Source: Thalassia testudinum (taxonomy: Eukaryota; Streptophyta; Magnoliopsida; Alismatales; Hydrocharitaceae). From it: a stretch of DNA of 64,000 nt. Shown here one piece after another: positions 1-12,379 of this stretch; within the stretch, counting starts at the first letter, position 1; each line of letters opens with the position of its first letter. The translations under genes and the position numbers were made by a program. Location: positions 93,040,001 to 93,104,000 of the forward strand of contig JAZHRO010000073.1 in assembly GCA_037157565.1 (NCBI GenBank). Direction: 5' to 3'. The notes beneath the pieces were generated by a model, which ran no database searches, was not told the origin of the DNA, and saw only the letters and a list, made by a program, of their open reading frames with translations.

Positions 1-1136
1 GTCGTGAGAAGAATTCAATTATCCGTGATTCAAACAAACGTAAGGGATATTGATGCAAATCTACTGAAATATAATAATCAGATAAATATAACAATAGTGT
101 TTTCCACAGTGGCATGAATCGTAAATTTTAATTCGCGATTTATTGTAGGGAAACAGGGGAAACAAATCCCCTGCTCGCACGTGTAGAGGAGGCAGTGGCT
201 GATGCCGCAGTCACCGGTGGTGGGTCTCTGAGGTGCAGCCTTTGCGATGGTGGTGACGCAGCGGCCGAAGGTGGTCGGACGTGGCCGGACAGTGGAGGAG
301 AAGAATGCCAGCGACGGGTGTTGTGTGCACACGCGTGGGCTGTTGTAGCGTGCGTGGAAGCGGTGAAGAGGTTGGCGTGCTACATGGACGTCCCCGGTGG
401 CATTGGTGGTGAAGATGGTGGTCGATGGTGGTGGCTGCGTGGAGGGGGGGCACGGCTGCTTTGCGTTCTTCCTACCGGTCGAGAGGAAGAAGATGACGAA
501 GAGGAGGAGAACGCACGCGGCTGGAGTGCGACTTCGTTGTTCCATGTGAGGGTGCGCAGCGCGTGCGGTCTTCAGGTGCGTGAGGGCATAGCGCACACGG
601 TTGGCTGCGTGGTGCGTGAGGGCGCGCGCATGGTGAGAGGCTGGTGGTGCGTAGTGTGGCTATGTGCGCGTGGCTGTGGCTGCCTATGGGCATGGCCTGT
701 GGGTGCGTGGCCGTGTGCTGTCACCACACTGCCCACGTAGTGAAGCTTGCACGGTGAGAGAGGTTGGCAATGCGTGGTGCTCGCTAGTTCCACAGTGCAT
801 GTCTCCTTCACGGTGGAGAAGGTGAAGAGATAGTCCCCGCCAGGGGGAAGGCGGAAGATGAAGATCTTATCCTGGGTGGACGTGGCTTATTTTTAAACAA
901 AAATCTCCTCCTTTTCCTTCAGTCACAAGTATCTCCAACTACTCCTGACGATCGCGAGTGGTTGGAACAACAGATAAGCACGGGCGGTTTCTTCTTCAGA
1001 CGTCTAACTAGAGCATCAGATGTCTTAAAAAAATGTAATGCCATGAATTTGTGATAGCAGTTCCAGACGTCCAATCCAAGTCCCATACATCTCATAGAAG
1101 TAAAAACGAGCACCTAATTCTTGTACCTAACTTGCA
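1..1136 (-). other. LTR-like remnant, GC-rich
   Basis: No coding sequence is supported. The stretch runs from an AT-rich part (1-180) through a GC-rich part (190-850) to a TATA-like tract readable on the minus strand near 885-900. This order resembles the minus-strand LTR at 57457-59212, but no boundary or target duplication was found and the element would continue left of the window. Two GACGTC motifs (999-1004, 1066-1071) match a motif recurring in other LTRs here. The long open frames in the GC-rich part have biased, low-complexity composition and look accidental. Confidence 0.35.
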
Positions 1137-2511
1137 TTCATCAAATAAATTATATTCTCATAACATATGTTATTAAATGAAAAATTGAAGCATAAAATTA
1201 AATGCTGGCCAAGGTGAATTGCCATATAACTCCTAATTAATTAACAACTAAAAATAAATAATTAAAGAGTACTTAGGCTAAATAATAGTCCACAAAAGTG
1301 AACTTATCACCTGACATTTTATTTTTTTGCATAACAATCTGTATTTAGTATCCATTTCACTTTGATCTATTTCCTATTGGAGAGTCAAAATGATGAATAT
1401 AATTGGCTTCATTTAGAACAACCTGACTAAAGCATCCTACCCACAATGATACTCTATTGGAAGCAGATTTACCATTACAATCCACCATCTGACTATAAGA
1501 CAAAGATGTTGCAAGAAAAAACAAGGGGCATCCAAATATTGGCTCAGTTTCATGTAGTTGAGAATCAGAGATGAATATTGTGGAATCCATCCAACTACTA
1601 GAATCTCATATAGAGATGGTTGTATTGAAGAATGGAATCCATTGAATAGCTCAAAAGATCCATAGACCTCCATTAGGATTCGTACCACAAACCAGTGGAA
1701 AAATAAAAGAAAGAACCCTAAAACGAAAGATATACAACCCTTATAGTTTCTTTTGAAGAGTTGAAATGTGGATTTCAATCCAAGAAGAATTGCTACTCCA
1801 GATAAGAAAAATATATTGCTTAAAACCATCAAACACTTGTCAAAGGACAACTCCCAAAAAAGTGAATAGAAAACCAAAACCAATAAGCCCAATTCTATGA
1901 CCTCTCCTTTGTTGCCCTCCACATTCTTACTTGACTTCCTATTTTTATCTATTCATGACTTCGATTACCGAATGAGAAAAGTATAAGACAAAAAAAAGGA
2001 TAAAAGATGGAAAGAAAAGATCAATCAAAGATGGGAAAAAAAAGGAGAATGGGTAGAGGGAGGGAAGGGTTACGTTCATATGAGGAGGAGGAGGTGGCAG
2101 AGAGGAAAGGGATGGTGGGAGTAAAAGATGAAGGCTGACCTAGGAGGAAGGCCGATGTGGTGGATGCCAGAGAAGAATGCGTGAAACTCAAGGAGAGTAG
2201 TTAAGGTCAATGCTAAGGATGTCAAAGGAGAGAGAGGAGAGGGCGTTGCAAGTGAGTAAGGAGGTGGTCGCAGGTGACGAAGCAGAGCAAACGTGATCGA
2301 TGATGAGGATTGGGAGGAGACAACCGACGACTATAGAGAGGAAGAAAGAGGAGAAAGGAATAGGGATTTTTGGGGGTAGGGGTTTTCAGGCGGGGGGTGC
2401 TGAGGGGGAAGGGGAAAGGTTTGCTTTTTCGTGGAGGAGGGAGGGGGAATGTGTGCAGAAATGTTTTCACGAAAATAAAGGTTTTAGATGGGTGAAAGTA
2501 AATCCATAGCC
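1137..2511. other. Probable CACTA interior left of solo LTR G
   Basis: This DNA is continuous, across solo LTR G, with the CACTA right end at 5284-5409: removing G and one copy of its target duplication joins them. It contains the GOT1 pseudogene on the minus strand and, further right (about 1930-2500), purine-rich DNA whose complement looks like a pyrimidine-rich plant 5' leader. A left CACTA terminus was not found, so the extent is inferred. Confidence 0.4.
1570..1922 (-). pseudogene. GOT1: GOT1/SFT2-type vesicle transport protein pseudogene
   Basis: The minus-strand translation resembles plant GOT1, a small four-helix membrane protein of ER-Golgi vesicle traffic (about 140 residues in the family). 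Visible family features in order are IGLIGFG and FTFLG near 1896-1850, FDK, an SGVAILLG helix, KSTFQLF, NYKG, an SF-LGFFLLFF helix, MEVYG and VVGWI near 1580. The first helix reads in one frame and the rest from FDK in another, so there is a one-base frameshift near 1843-1847. No intron is apparent across the homologous part, which suggests a processed copy or a captured, spliced fragment. The usual C-terminal tail is not recognisable. Family identity is by recall of the protein pattern. Confidence 0.72.
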
Positions 2512-2516
2512 ATGGT

Positions 2517-5278
2517 TGATGAGAGCCTCCTCAGGGGCCATAACTAGCTCATTTTGACCTAATAAAGAGAATAAAAGCTCCTACATGACTTAGAAGAGGG
2601 CTTAATTGGAGGAAAAAGTGTTCTGAGAAGAAAACATGAAATAAAAGTTAAAACTGTAATTTTACCATTGCAGTACATAAATGGGATTTCTCAGAGACAG
2701 AGCATAGGTCAAATGATCTAAATGAGGTAAAAAGTGTGTTGAATCAATCAGAAATGGGTTCATGTGCAATCCAAGAATTAAATGACATTTGGTAACCCAA
2801 AAATAGACCCTCTTAATTCAACAAGGTTTCGATCAGGATAAAAATCAAGTAAACCCTCTAAAATTCATGGAAAAATATCTCCTATGGTTTAGAACATTCA
2901 AATTGGCCTTTGGAACCTAGTTTGACCTAGAATAGGGTCCTAGCTCATCAATTAACCTAATTTGGGTTTTTACGCAAAATGTCCAGTTAAACATGGTCAA
3001 ACCTAAAATAAAACTTCACCATTGGATTTCTTAGGTCAAAATTAGGTTTGTACCAAAATTTGGACCTAAGGGGAGGTCATCTTGACCTACTTTGCAATTT
3101 AGTACACCCAATTACATCTCGGTCCCTATCTTTTGAAAACCATCACATAAACCCCCCTAACTTTATCGCCAATCTTACAATCAGGTCCTTCTGCCATTAT
3201 TGGGAAGAATCCTTCTCCGGCAAGGATGACAGGGGGGATACTCTCAAATCCCTCAGAGATCTCCCAGAATTGGAAGGGAGATTCTCTGAGGAATCCCCTT
3301 CCATCTGAGCCCGATCATGATCTCTGATTCCTGTCCAATCTCTCGTGCAAACGCACGAAAGATTTGGATCCCAACCACCTTCCTTCTCCAGCGAGACAAT
3401 GGTGGCTAAAAGCTTGCCCTCCACGCACCAAAAGCTCGGCCAACACCTATAAAAAGACCTCTGACCCTCTGCGAAATCTCTCAGACTTGTCTTGGCGGTA
3501 GAATCCTCCAAATTTCATCTCTCCTCTCTCCGGCCAAGAAACCCACAAGCTCCAGCGATTACCTCTCCTCCTTCTCGTCGCTCTGCTGCCATACCAGCAA
3601 TAGAGTCTACTCCGCCTCATCTTCCCGCGTCGCGCTGCACAAAGCACACGCCTCCCTGACCTTCTCCTCGTCGTCGTTATCTCCCTCAGGGTTATCTTCT
3701 CCGACGACGGCACAAACGAGCCGTCTGACTCCGCTGCCCCCTTTCTCTCCCAACAGTCCAGATAAGTTCCCCATCTTCCACTCTTTCATTTCCCTCACTT
3801 TATTTCACACAATCGACCCTCGACCATCCCTGTCCACCGCCACCTTCCTCATCTCCGGCCACCCTCCGGCGAGACGCTCCCGTCGCTCTGTAGCCCCACA
3901 CGTCTCGCCAACCATTGCATAACCTCTGCCTCACCTCACTGAGCACCCTCCACTCATCCACAGTCCCGCTACACCACCACAACAACCCCCCAAGCACACC
4001 CACTTGTCCGGCCACAGAGCGACCTAGGCACTCACGCCTAGGCTGCCCCGTGGCCTGCCACATAGCTCCTCACCTTCGCCGTGACACGGCGAAGGTACCC
4101 CGGTGATCTGATTAGGCCAAGAGGCAATTTTTGTGTCAAACAGATCTTAAGCTCCGACCACCATTGACGGCAACTCGAGGAAGCTCCACGCTTGCTCCAG
4201 GCCTCAGGACTGCAAGATTCCAGGTGCTGCGAACTTGGGCAGGTCTTGCGAAGATAGTTGACCCAGCAAGCGATGCCAACAGAGCTTGCAGTTGACGGAA
4301 TTGAAGGCATGGTCTGCTGTGAGTGCGTGAGGGAAAGCGGTGGGCTTTAGTCCCACATCGGTAAGTCACGACGCGCACGTATCCTTTATATTATTTTTGT
4401 CGTATAAGCCGGTTGCCTCCAGTCACACTTGGGGTGAGGTCCCTCACCTTACCACTGCGCCTCGTCCGCGAGTTCACTACACGGATCTGGCGTGACCCGA
4501 CCTGACCCTATCCTGAGCACTCCTCGCGCACCACCCTCACGCCAATGCGCCTGGATCCAAGCGCGCGATCCGACTCGTTTACTCGGCTCTGGGAGAGCAT
4601 GCTGAGAGTGGTTTACACAGAGAGAGAGAGACGCGCGGGTAGAGGGTTAGGTTTTGCTATGTGTGGTTGTGTGCAGGACACACGGACTTAGCTGCTGCAA
4701 GCAGAGGAAGAAAGAAGGAAGGAGGCTCTGCCAAGGAAGAAAGGCAAGGTAGAAAGGCCACAGGGAAACAGAACCGAGGAAGGAAAAAGAAGAAGGAAGG
4801 AGGCTCTGCAGAGGAGAAAGAAAGGCAAGGAAGAGAAGAAGAAGCGAGGCCAAGGAGAACAGAACTAAAGAAGAAGAAGACAAGGGGCAGACAAAGATTC
4901 AAGAGGGCAAAGGAAAAGAAAAGGAAGAAGAAAGAGAGAGGAAAACCAGACCTCGGTCGCAAGAAGAAAAGAAATAAAGGAAGAGAAACAGAAGCATCAA
5001 GGGAAGAGAAGAAAAGGAGCTCTACTTTAAGACGTCTGATATTGTATTAGACATCCATTGTTTTTCCCTTTTGAGCAATTTCTTTCTATATCACTGAACT
5101 AGTCATTTATTCTCATTCAAAAAGTTGTGTTCTCAAGTTTTGGAAATACTTAGATTGCTCCATGTGTTCAACCTCGGATACTCTGATTTTCGAGTTATAA
5201 ATCTTTATTTGTTTTCACGGAAAGTTCGTCTATCTTACAACGCAATAATTGTTAAAACACGATCTAGCCGCGTCAACA
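2517..5278 (+). mobile_element. Solo LTR G, Athila-like, same family as element D
   Basis: The 2762-bp LTR begins TGATGAGAGCC and ends CAACA. It is flanked by the perfect 5-bp target duplication ATGGT (2512-2516 and 5279-5283) with no internal region, so it is a solo LTR left by LTR-LTR recombination. It matches the D LTRs (24375 and 42437) at the start, in the CTATAAAAAG TATA box (3447-3456), in the TAGTCCCAC/GGGGTGAGGTCCCTC block (4350-4450) and in the purine-rich R/U5 part (4620-5030). A GACGTC motif lies at 5031. The Lys/Arg-rich frame at 4661-5050 is a by-product of the purine tract. Confidence 0.9.
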
Positions 5279-5283
5279 ATGGT

Positions 5284-5409
5284 ATATTAGTGTCTCAAAA
5301 TTTTTTTTTTTTAATTTTGTGATAAACCATCACAAAAAGGTACCAACTTTGTGATGGTAAAATTTACCGTCACTAATATCTATCCCAAAAGACATGTTTT
5401 CTTGTAGTG
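5284..5409. mobile_element. CACTA transposon right end
   Basis: The segment ends in GTTTTCTTGTAGTG (5396-5409), the complement of the plant CACTA terminal repeat CACTACAAGAAAAC. It is preceded by the subterminal inverted copies usual for such ends: a GTGATAAACCATCAC hairpin (about 5321-5336) and TTTGTGATGG...CCGTCACTAA (5348-5378). The next bases, TCA (5410-5412), could be the 3-bp target duplication. The left end was not found in the window, so the element is either cut or extends left. Confidence 0.75.
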
Positions 5410-6046
5410 TCAATTGCCAACCTCTAGCATTTTGTTCCATCTTTGAGTTTATAAATTGGTTAGCCGCACTAGTGGCTTCCTACTCAAGGTGTCAACTACT
5501 ATATTATCCTTCCCTATATGGTACATGATGGTACAATCATAATCCTTCAAGAACTCCATCTATGTCACTATCTCAAGTTCAGTTCCTTCTGGTTGAAGAG
5601 ATACTTCAGGCTCTTGTGGTTTGTGTGAATCTCAAATGTCTTGTAGAAATAGTGACGCCTAATCTTGAGGGCAAAGATAATCACTACTAGCTACAAGTCA
5701 TGTGTAAAATAGTTGTGTTATGGGTCTTTAGCTACTTGGAAGCATAGGAAACTACATGTCTTTGATGTATGAGAGCACATCCCAAGCCCTGACGAGAGGT
5801 GTCTATATATACTATGAATTCGCCACCTATGTCTAGTATGGTAAGCATGGGAGCTATGGTCAGTTTATCCTTTAGAGTATGCAAATTGGCTTCACAATCC
5901 TTGGTCCAAATGAATGACACATTCTTCCGAGTCAACTAAGTTATCAACAAAGTAATCTACGAAAAACCCTAGATGAAGCGTTGATAATATCCAACTAGAC
6001 CCAAGGAACTATAGATTGCTGACACTGATTTCCATCTCAACACTAC
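5410..6046 (-). pseudogene. Ty3/gypsy pol fragment (RT end to RNase H)
   Basis: The minus strand encodes the RT/RNase H connection typical of chromovirus-like gypsy elements (Tekay/Reina type by recall). GYYQRFI lies near 5990, followed by FIWTKDCE, APMLTI and the RNase H start VYIDTSRQGLGCAL with its catalytic Asp (5732-5935), then degraded RNase H down to about 5410. Stops and frame changes are present and no gag or integrase part is attached. The CACTA element bounds it on the left and element H (insertion at 6047-6051) on the right. Confidence 0.8.
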
Positions 6047-6051
6047 CTCGA

Positions 6052-8477
6052 TGTTGGTAGCGAATTTCTGTTGTTTTAGGAAAATACACGTGTTGTAGTG
6101 TAGTGACGAAAATAGCTCGACATTTAAAATTTATAGTGCTAAAAAACATGAGTTCTGAGGTCGCTTTCTGGGAGCAAAAGATCGCAATATAAACCACTAA
6201 TCAAATGATATAAAAATGAACGAAATAATAAATATGATATGCAATGATTCAACTCTCAATAATAGATAAAAACTTGATGTTCCAATTAGTCACAATATAT
6301 GTGAAATAAAGGTTAAAAAAAATTATGTTTTAACGTAACACATAAAAGCCTTATTCAACACTTAGGCTTATTTAAATCAAATCAAACGTCCAAATAGAAG
6401 CCCTAGTCGTCTTAAATATTAAGTCCAAGGCTTCTTCATGATTTCAAACCAAAATCTTCTCCCAATCCAGGCATGAAATTCAAGACAAAATGCCTCCACA
6501 CATGCGTGAGCATGCATATGTGTGGGGTGTGTGCATGTGTATATGAATGGGGACCTGACCCCCCTGGACTCTAAGGCAGTGAGCCAAAGAGCAAAAACCA
6601 ATATATATATAAAATTAACTTAAAATCCCACGATGTGGAACAAATGGGATGGGCTTCTTGATGTTTCCAACAGCTGCAGTGGCCTTCAATGCATGGATGT
6701 GGCTACTGATTGGAGAAGATCCAATCGTTGGATTTTCGATCTAATGCCTTGGATGAGTTTCTAGTGCCAGGCTACATCGAGAGGGGGCCTTCACGTTGAG
6801 CTTTGATGGCCAGATGGAGGTCTTCAACGGTGGAGATGACGACGACAATGTTTAGACAAAACATAAAAATACAAGCTCAAAGCCCCAATTAGAAGGTTCA
6901 AGAGCTTCCATGTGATGTGAGGAATATGGTGGTGGTAGTGTGGTGGTGTTTGGTGGCTCATGGAGGTCGGCCAAAGGTGGTGCATGGCAGTTTGTGATGG
7001 GCTTCTCTGGCCAAGTGTTTGGGGAGTCAAAAGCCAAAATTTGTTTAGGTCTTTTGCTCCCCAAGTTGTAAGTGATTTGGTGGTAGTGCAGAGTATGGTG
7101 CTTGGAATGAGGTGGCGAGCTTGTTGGAGCTTCGCCAGAGGTGAGGAAGAAGTAGAAAGAATGGGAAGGTAGGGTCTAAAACTAAGTGCTAAAGGGATAA
7201 ACCTACTCTAGGGAAGGAAAGGAACAGAAACGACTACCAAAGAGGGATGATGGGGGAGGAATTACATCTGATTTGCCTCACCGAACGTAAGGAAGAAAGG
7301 GGCTCCAGTGATGTGGAACGGCAATGAAGAAGGGTTGTAACAGGTGCAGCTTTGGTTGGCTAGCACCGAAAGAAGATGAGGAAGAAGATCATGGTGCTTG
7401 TTGGTAAGATGCACGCATGGAAGAGTGGGTCGAAGAAGGCCACCGAAGTTGATGGAGCACGCGGTCGGAGAGGAGGAAGAAGGTGGAGATTTGGCCTAAA
7501 ATCAACTAGGAAACACGTTGGAGGATGCTAGGACTTAAATAAAAGAGGATTTGACCTCTAATTGCAAAGAAATCACAGGAACTGTTTGGAGCTTTGGCAA
7601 CAAAAACTATTGAAAACATGAAGCTCGTCGAAGCTCTTGCATGCAGAATAGAGCACAAAAGTAGGTTCAAGATGTAGAGGATCTCGTCAAGATCAATCCC
7701 TCTAAATTTAGGGGGATTTGATTGCGAAACAAGCGAGAAATCCGTGATCGAAGGTCGGCAGCCATGGGTTTGTTAAGTTGCTGCAGCTCATTTAGGAAAC
7801 AAAGAAGGTTGGTAGGGGCATTTTCACGATTTAAATCAAGAGATAGGGGCCCATATGTAATAAAGAGAGAATTTTGGACTAAAATACAAACTAGGTCAAG
7901 ATGGACTCTAATTGAGCTCAAATTTTGGTGTTAACCAAATTTAGACCCAAGTAATTTAATGGTGAACTTATATTTGGGTTTTGACCATTTTTTACTAGGT
8001 AAATTACAACAAAGCCTAAAATAAAGCAAATTCTTGCTTAAGTCTCTATTTTTGGTCGAAACGGGTTTCGATGGTCAACACGAAGGTACCAAACCTCGTA
8101 GAATGTTTTTAAATGACTTTTAGGAGGTCTAGTTTACATTTATTTCTACCAGAACCATTTTAATTTGAGTGAGGCTGTTAATTTGGATTTTTTATAGTAA
8201 ATTAATCCTTAAAACTCATAAAACCTTAATTCAGTTAATCTAAGCCCACTTCTTGGACATTTAAATTTATTTAACCCTTAATTAAGCCTTGATTAACCCC
8301 TTAGTTAATCTACATTAGTGATTATATGTTAAAATAACATAATTAACCCATTTTGTTGTCTTCTTCCCAAATTCGGTTCAGCATGGAATTACAATCCTCA
8401 GATGCTTATTCAGGAGCACTTATCACTTGATTCTAGCTAATTTAAGCTAGTTATGACATATTATGGTGTTACCATCA
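6052..8477 (-). mobile_element. 3' LTR of element H (Athila-like, minus strand)
   Basis: Read on the minus strand this 2426-bp LTR starts TGATGGTAACACC and ends CCAACA. Its U5 end (6052-6180) has the same order of landmarks as the E LTR. The flank 6047-6051 (CTCGA) would be the target duplication; its partner is not found because the 5' half of H is missing. A TATA-like tract is on the minus strand near 7535-7550. A terminal polypurine tract follows directly at 8478-8489, which fixes the boundary and orientation. Confidence 0.75.
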
Positions 8478-8489
8478 TACCCCTATGCC
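8478..8489 (-). promoter_or_regulatory. Polypurine tract of element H
   Basis: On the minus strand the sequence is GGCATAGGGGTA, directly before the LTR start TGATGG. It matches the GGCATGGGGGTA tracts of D and E with one change. It would prime plus-strand DNA synthesis. Confidence 0.8.
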
Positions 8490-9590
8490 TAACTTTTGCT
8501 AGTCCTTAGCAAAATCCTATGGAAAGAACCAGATCTCTAGATTGGATTCTTGTGTTAGGATGCCTACTTGTGCCACTTCTATAGACATCAGATCTAAATG
8601 CCAACTATAGTCCTAGAGGTACTCAAGTACGAGCCAAGATCCATAACTAACCAACCTCAACCTTGGATCTACCACGAAGGCTTCTAAGGCCCACAGAATC
8701 TGCCTAGAGGTTCGTTGACCCCAGCAGTTAAAGCACCCATGCGTATGTGCAACAAGTCTAGGCTCACTTTGCCAGTACATTTTTGATAAGGGAGAGAGAG
8801 AGGGATATTTATTTTGAGAGTTTTCTCTCTTTTCATCTTAAATTCTCCTAAATCCAACATCAGATTGGCTCTAAACAAGGTCTGTGTCGGATTTCTTGTC
8901 CCCACCATCAATCCTCGAAGGGTCCCTAGCTTTCGACACTTCGTGATAGTGTCACCTATGGCAACCCCCAGAACCCTGGTTTTCGACAATTCGTGATAGT
9001 GCTGCCCATGGTATTCTATAGCTAAATCCAGGCCCTGGCAATCAACATTTTAGGATAATATTGCCCATGGTACCTAGACTAGCACAAGGTGCTTACATGC
9101 CCCCGATAGAATATGTGGATATCCTAGGAGTCAAGCATCGAGGAGGCAATATGTTATAACGCATCTTCGAGGGGAGCATTTTTATTTCTCCTCTCCACGT
9201 CAGAAACTTGTCCAATGAAGTTATGTCTTCAAGCTGCTCCGAAGCCAGATCTTTGGGAAAACATTTTCAGAATAGAACATTTTTTCGCATTATTCTTCAT
9301 TAAGTGCACTAAACCAACTGGTGTGTGATATTTAGGTGCCTAGGTTACCAAGTCCCGCAAACCAAAGGTCAAGCAATGCTACCGAATACTCCCTAAGCCT
9401 TAGACTTAATACATCAGCTTTGTAACTCCGTCAACCTCTTGAGAAATAGTCTAGATCTTAACAAATATGTGAGTGTTTAAGCCCAAAATCAGGCCTAAGA
9501 GGCCTACAGTTAGTATCCTTTACTTATCTCCTTGTCTCTAGCATTTTAGAACTTGTTTGATTTGGTCTAGAACTTAGGTAGGTTCCATAA
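8490..9590 (-). other. 3' noncoding region of element H, first part
   Basis: The minus strand aligns with the 3' noncoding region of element D (about 41380-42424). Shared landmarks are the blocks around CTTAGGGAGTATTCGG, GGACTTGGTAACCTAGGCACC and CCCTCGAAGATGCGT. A set of imperfect repeats of about 55 bp carrying CCATGG and TTGCCAGG-type motifs lies at 8930-9090. No coding sequence is seen. The LINE at 9591 interrupts it. Confidence 0.7.
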
Positions 9591-9606
9591 TTTTTTTTTT
9601 GAAAGG

Positions 9607-10470
9607 ATGAGGAGTGCTATCAGGGACGATAGCAGATCAGAAAACTCTTATTTATCACAAAAAGGAGACCATTATAGACACTCATCCCACTCTTTCATAT
9701 GTACCCAACAATCCCTCACAATAGCTTCCACATTACAAGACCCACCTCTAAAGAGGCACTCATTACGAGCATGCCAGACACACCACATGACGGCCGCCAT
9801 CTTCATCTATAGACTCCCTGTCAACAACAATTTCCTCCATAGATCGTCCCAAGTAAGTAATGGTTCCCCACATACCTCCCTCCAAATATGATCTGTCACT
9901 AGGCATGAGGTGAAAAGGTGTATCCTGCCGTCAGTGTCAAACCCGCAACAAGGGCAGCTTTGTAATGAAGCACCCAACCTCCTACTTCTTAAGTCTCCGG
10001 TTACAAGTCCATCTCACCTGCACAGCCACAGAAAGATTTTGATCTTGAGCGGAGTCCTCAGCTTCCAAATTCTATTGCAGTCAAAATCTGCAGGTGTGGG
10101 ATCAGCAAACGCGCTCTCCATCAGCCTCTTGTACGCTTTGGCCGATGTGAACTAACCATGAATCCACCGATAGCCATCCTCGCCTTCTGCCAGCTGGAAT
10201 GCTGCAGGGCAACAAGCAGCCACGCCTATTCTGTTTGAGTTCTCCCGCCATCTCACCCAGCAGCTGCATTCAATGTCCATCTGCCAGCCACCTCATCCCA
10301 ACAATCCCTAACCAAGACCCTGTTATCTGTTGCAACAGCGAAGCTCCTCGGATATTTCTCACTAATCTGTCCCAGATCAGACCAGACATCTTCCCAGAAA
10401 GCAAAGTTTCTGCCGCCCCGAGCGACAGTGCAAAATCTGACTAGTGATCATGAACTGCCCTCCTCACTAA
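9607..10470 (-). pseudogene. LINE C-terminal zinc-finger region, degraded
   Basis: The minus strand reads CPCCGFDTDGRIHLFTSC near 9905-9965, the Cys/His pattern of the zf-RVT domain of plant LINEs, followed by a WR-V-CG-P block and a weak CLFRGG block near 9760. Several stops occur. It directly precedes the A tail. Confidence 0.7.
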
Positions 10471-11969
10471 TTACCAAAAAGATGAAGGTATGCAAGGGGT
10501 TTTGCTCCACATCTGCACCTGCGTAGGACCGTAGGATTCTTTAATCAGTTGGGACCACAGCTTGCCATCTTCCTCAAATAATTTGATTGCCCACTTGAGA
10601 AGCAAAGCGTCATTGAATTCTTTCAGTGATCTGATGCCCAATCCTCCCTTTGATCTAGGCCTACAAACTTGCTGCCACCTCACTGGATGCATGAATCTGA
10701 CTTCCATCCTCACCCCTTTCCAGAAAAATCATTTTCATAGCATATCCAGCCTCTTCCAAACAAATTTCAGAGATCTGAAAATTGTGAAGAAGAACACTGG
10801 AATTACAGTGATGATAGAGTTTAGCATAATCAACCGCCACCCTTCGATAGGAATCTGCTGCTCCAAGACTCCAACCTGGCATTTGCTTTCTCAAAGAGGG
10901 ACGCCCAATCTCTCTTCTTCAGCTTCCTGTTGGACAAAGGCAAACCCAAATACCTCACCGGCAAGGCTGCTAAGGGGGTATGCAAGATGGCTGAGATCTC
11001 ATCAGTCTCACCAGCAGACATGACAAAGGAGATCAGAGTAGATTTTGCCCCATTCAATCGCAGACCTGAGATCTCTCCAAAGATATTGATCATGGCAAAA
11101 AGAAATTCCGCATCACAACTCCCACCCTCTACAAAAAACACGATGTCATCTACGTATTGTAGAATGGGTGCCAAAGCTCGAGAATTCACAAGCGAATGGC
11201 CCCTGACTGCACCCACATCTGCCAGCCTGAAACTGAATATCGCAATAGTGTCCACTGCCAGATTGAAAATAAGTGGGGCTAGCAGGCATCACTGCCTTAC
11301 CCCACATTGTGGCTGAATCCAAACTCCACACGGCTTCCCGTTGACTAAAGGAGAGAAAGAAGATGTGACAATGCACCTCTTCATCCACTGAATCCACAAA
11401 GGGGGAAAGCCCCTCCCCTTAAAAATCTCCCATAGATAGTGCCATTCTAATGAGTCATAGGCTCTACTAAAGTCAACCTTCCACATGAAAGCTCTAGTCT
11501 TTCTCCTCTTCCATCCAGATATCATCTCTTGTGCCATAATGAAGGATTCCTGTAGGGATCTATTAGGGAGAAAGGCCGCTTGCACTGGACTGATCAGGTC
11601 AGACAGCACCCCTCTCAGCCTGTTTGCCAGCACCTTGCTAATAATCTGGTAGATTGAGTTCAACAATGCAATAGGTCGAAACTCGGAGAGCGTTTCTGCA
11701 CTACTACGTTTAGGTAGCAGGAACAAGTAGGATTTATTGAGCCTCTCCACGCCTGAATTACCCCTCTGAAATTCTCCAATAACCTCCATCACATCCCTTC
11801 TTAACACTGGCCAAAATTCCCTGTAAAATAGGATCTGAAACCCGTCAGGGCCCGGAGAGCCTTCTGCATTCAAACCAGCCATTGCGTCCACCACCTCCTG
11901 TTCTAAAAAATCTTCAATCAGCTTAGCCGCCTCATAACTCCCTAGCTGAGGAAATTCAGATGCTGCCAA
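10471..11969 (-). pseudogene. LINE reverse transcriptase, frameshifted
   Basis: The fingers and palm are well preserved. SPGPDGF (near 11860), FRPIALLNSIYQIISKVLANRL, QAAFLPNRS, KVDFSRAYDSLEW with the first catalytic Asp, and PQCGVRQ lie in 11289-11969. After a frame change the YVDD active-site motif appears in LQYVDDIVFF (near 11150), then RYLGLPLS and the thumb. Another frame change separates the RWQQVCRPRSKGGLGIRSL part (10471-10713). The catalytic aspartates are retained but frame breaks make the copy inactive. The next part upstream (11973-12370) is the linker to the endonuclease. Confidence 0.88.
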
Positions 11970-12379
11970 TTTCTAGCCCCCTCTCCCTTTTGTTCTTGAA
12001 GCTTCCTTGAAATATCTAGCAGTCTCTCTTCTAATATCATCAGGTGAAGTAAATACCAAGTCTCCGCGTTTCAAAGAGGAGATAAAGTTCACTCTCCTTC
12101 TGGCACTCGCTACCATATGAAAGAACTTCTTGTTTGCATCGCCCTCTTTCAGCCAGAGCTGCCTAGATTTTTCCCTCCAATCCATTTCCCTAGATCTATC
12201 CTCCTCAAGGATGACTCCCTACCAGTGCCTCCTCTGTGATTCCTCATCCAAAGTCAATCTTTCTCTATTTTCCTTCTCATCCAACAGTCGCACCACAGAT
12301 AAAGCTTCAAACCTCCTCTGATCTCTCAAAACCTCCATTGTTCTATACTCCTTTAGCATCTATTTTAGGTCCTTCAACT

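Noticed and set aside
195..740. 181-codon frame in GC-rich DNA, with overlapping frames on the other strand
   Set aside because: Open on both strands because of base composition; biased residues; no domain; LTR-like context.
4661..5050. 129-codon Lys/Arg/Glu-rich frame
   Set aside because: Produced by the purine-rich part of solo LTR G; the same tract in D (44560-44790) is not conserved as protein.
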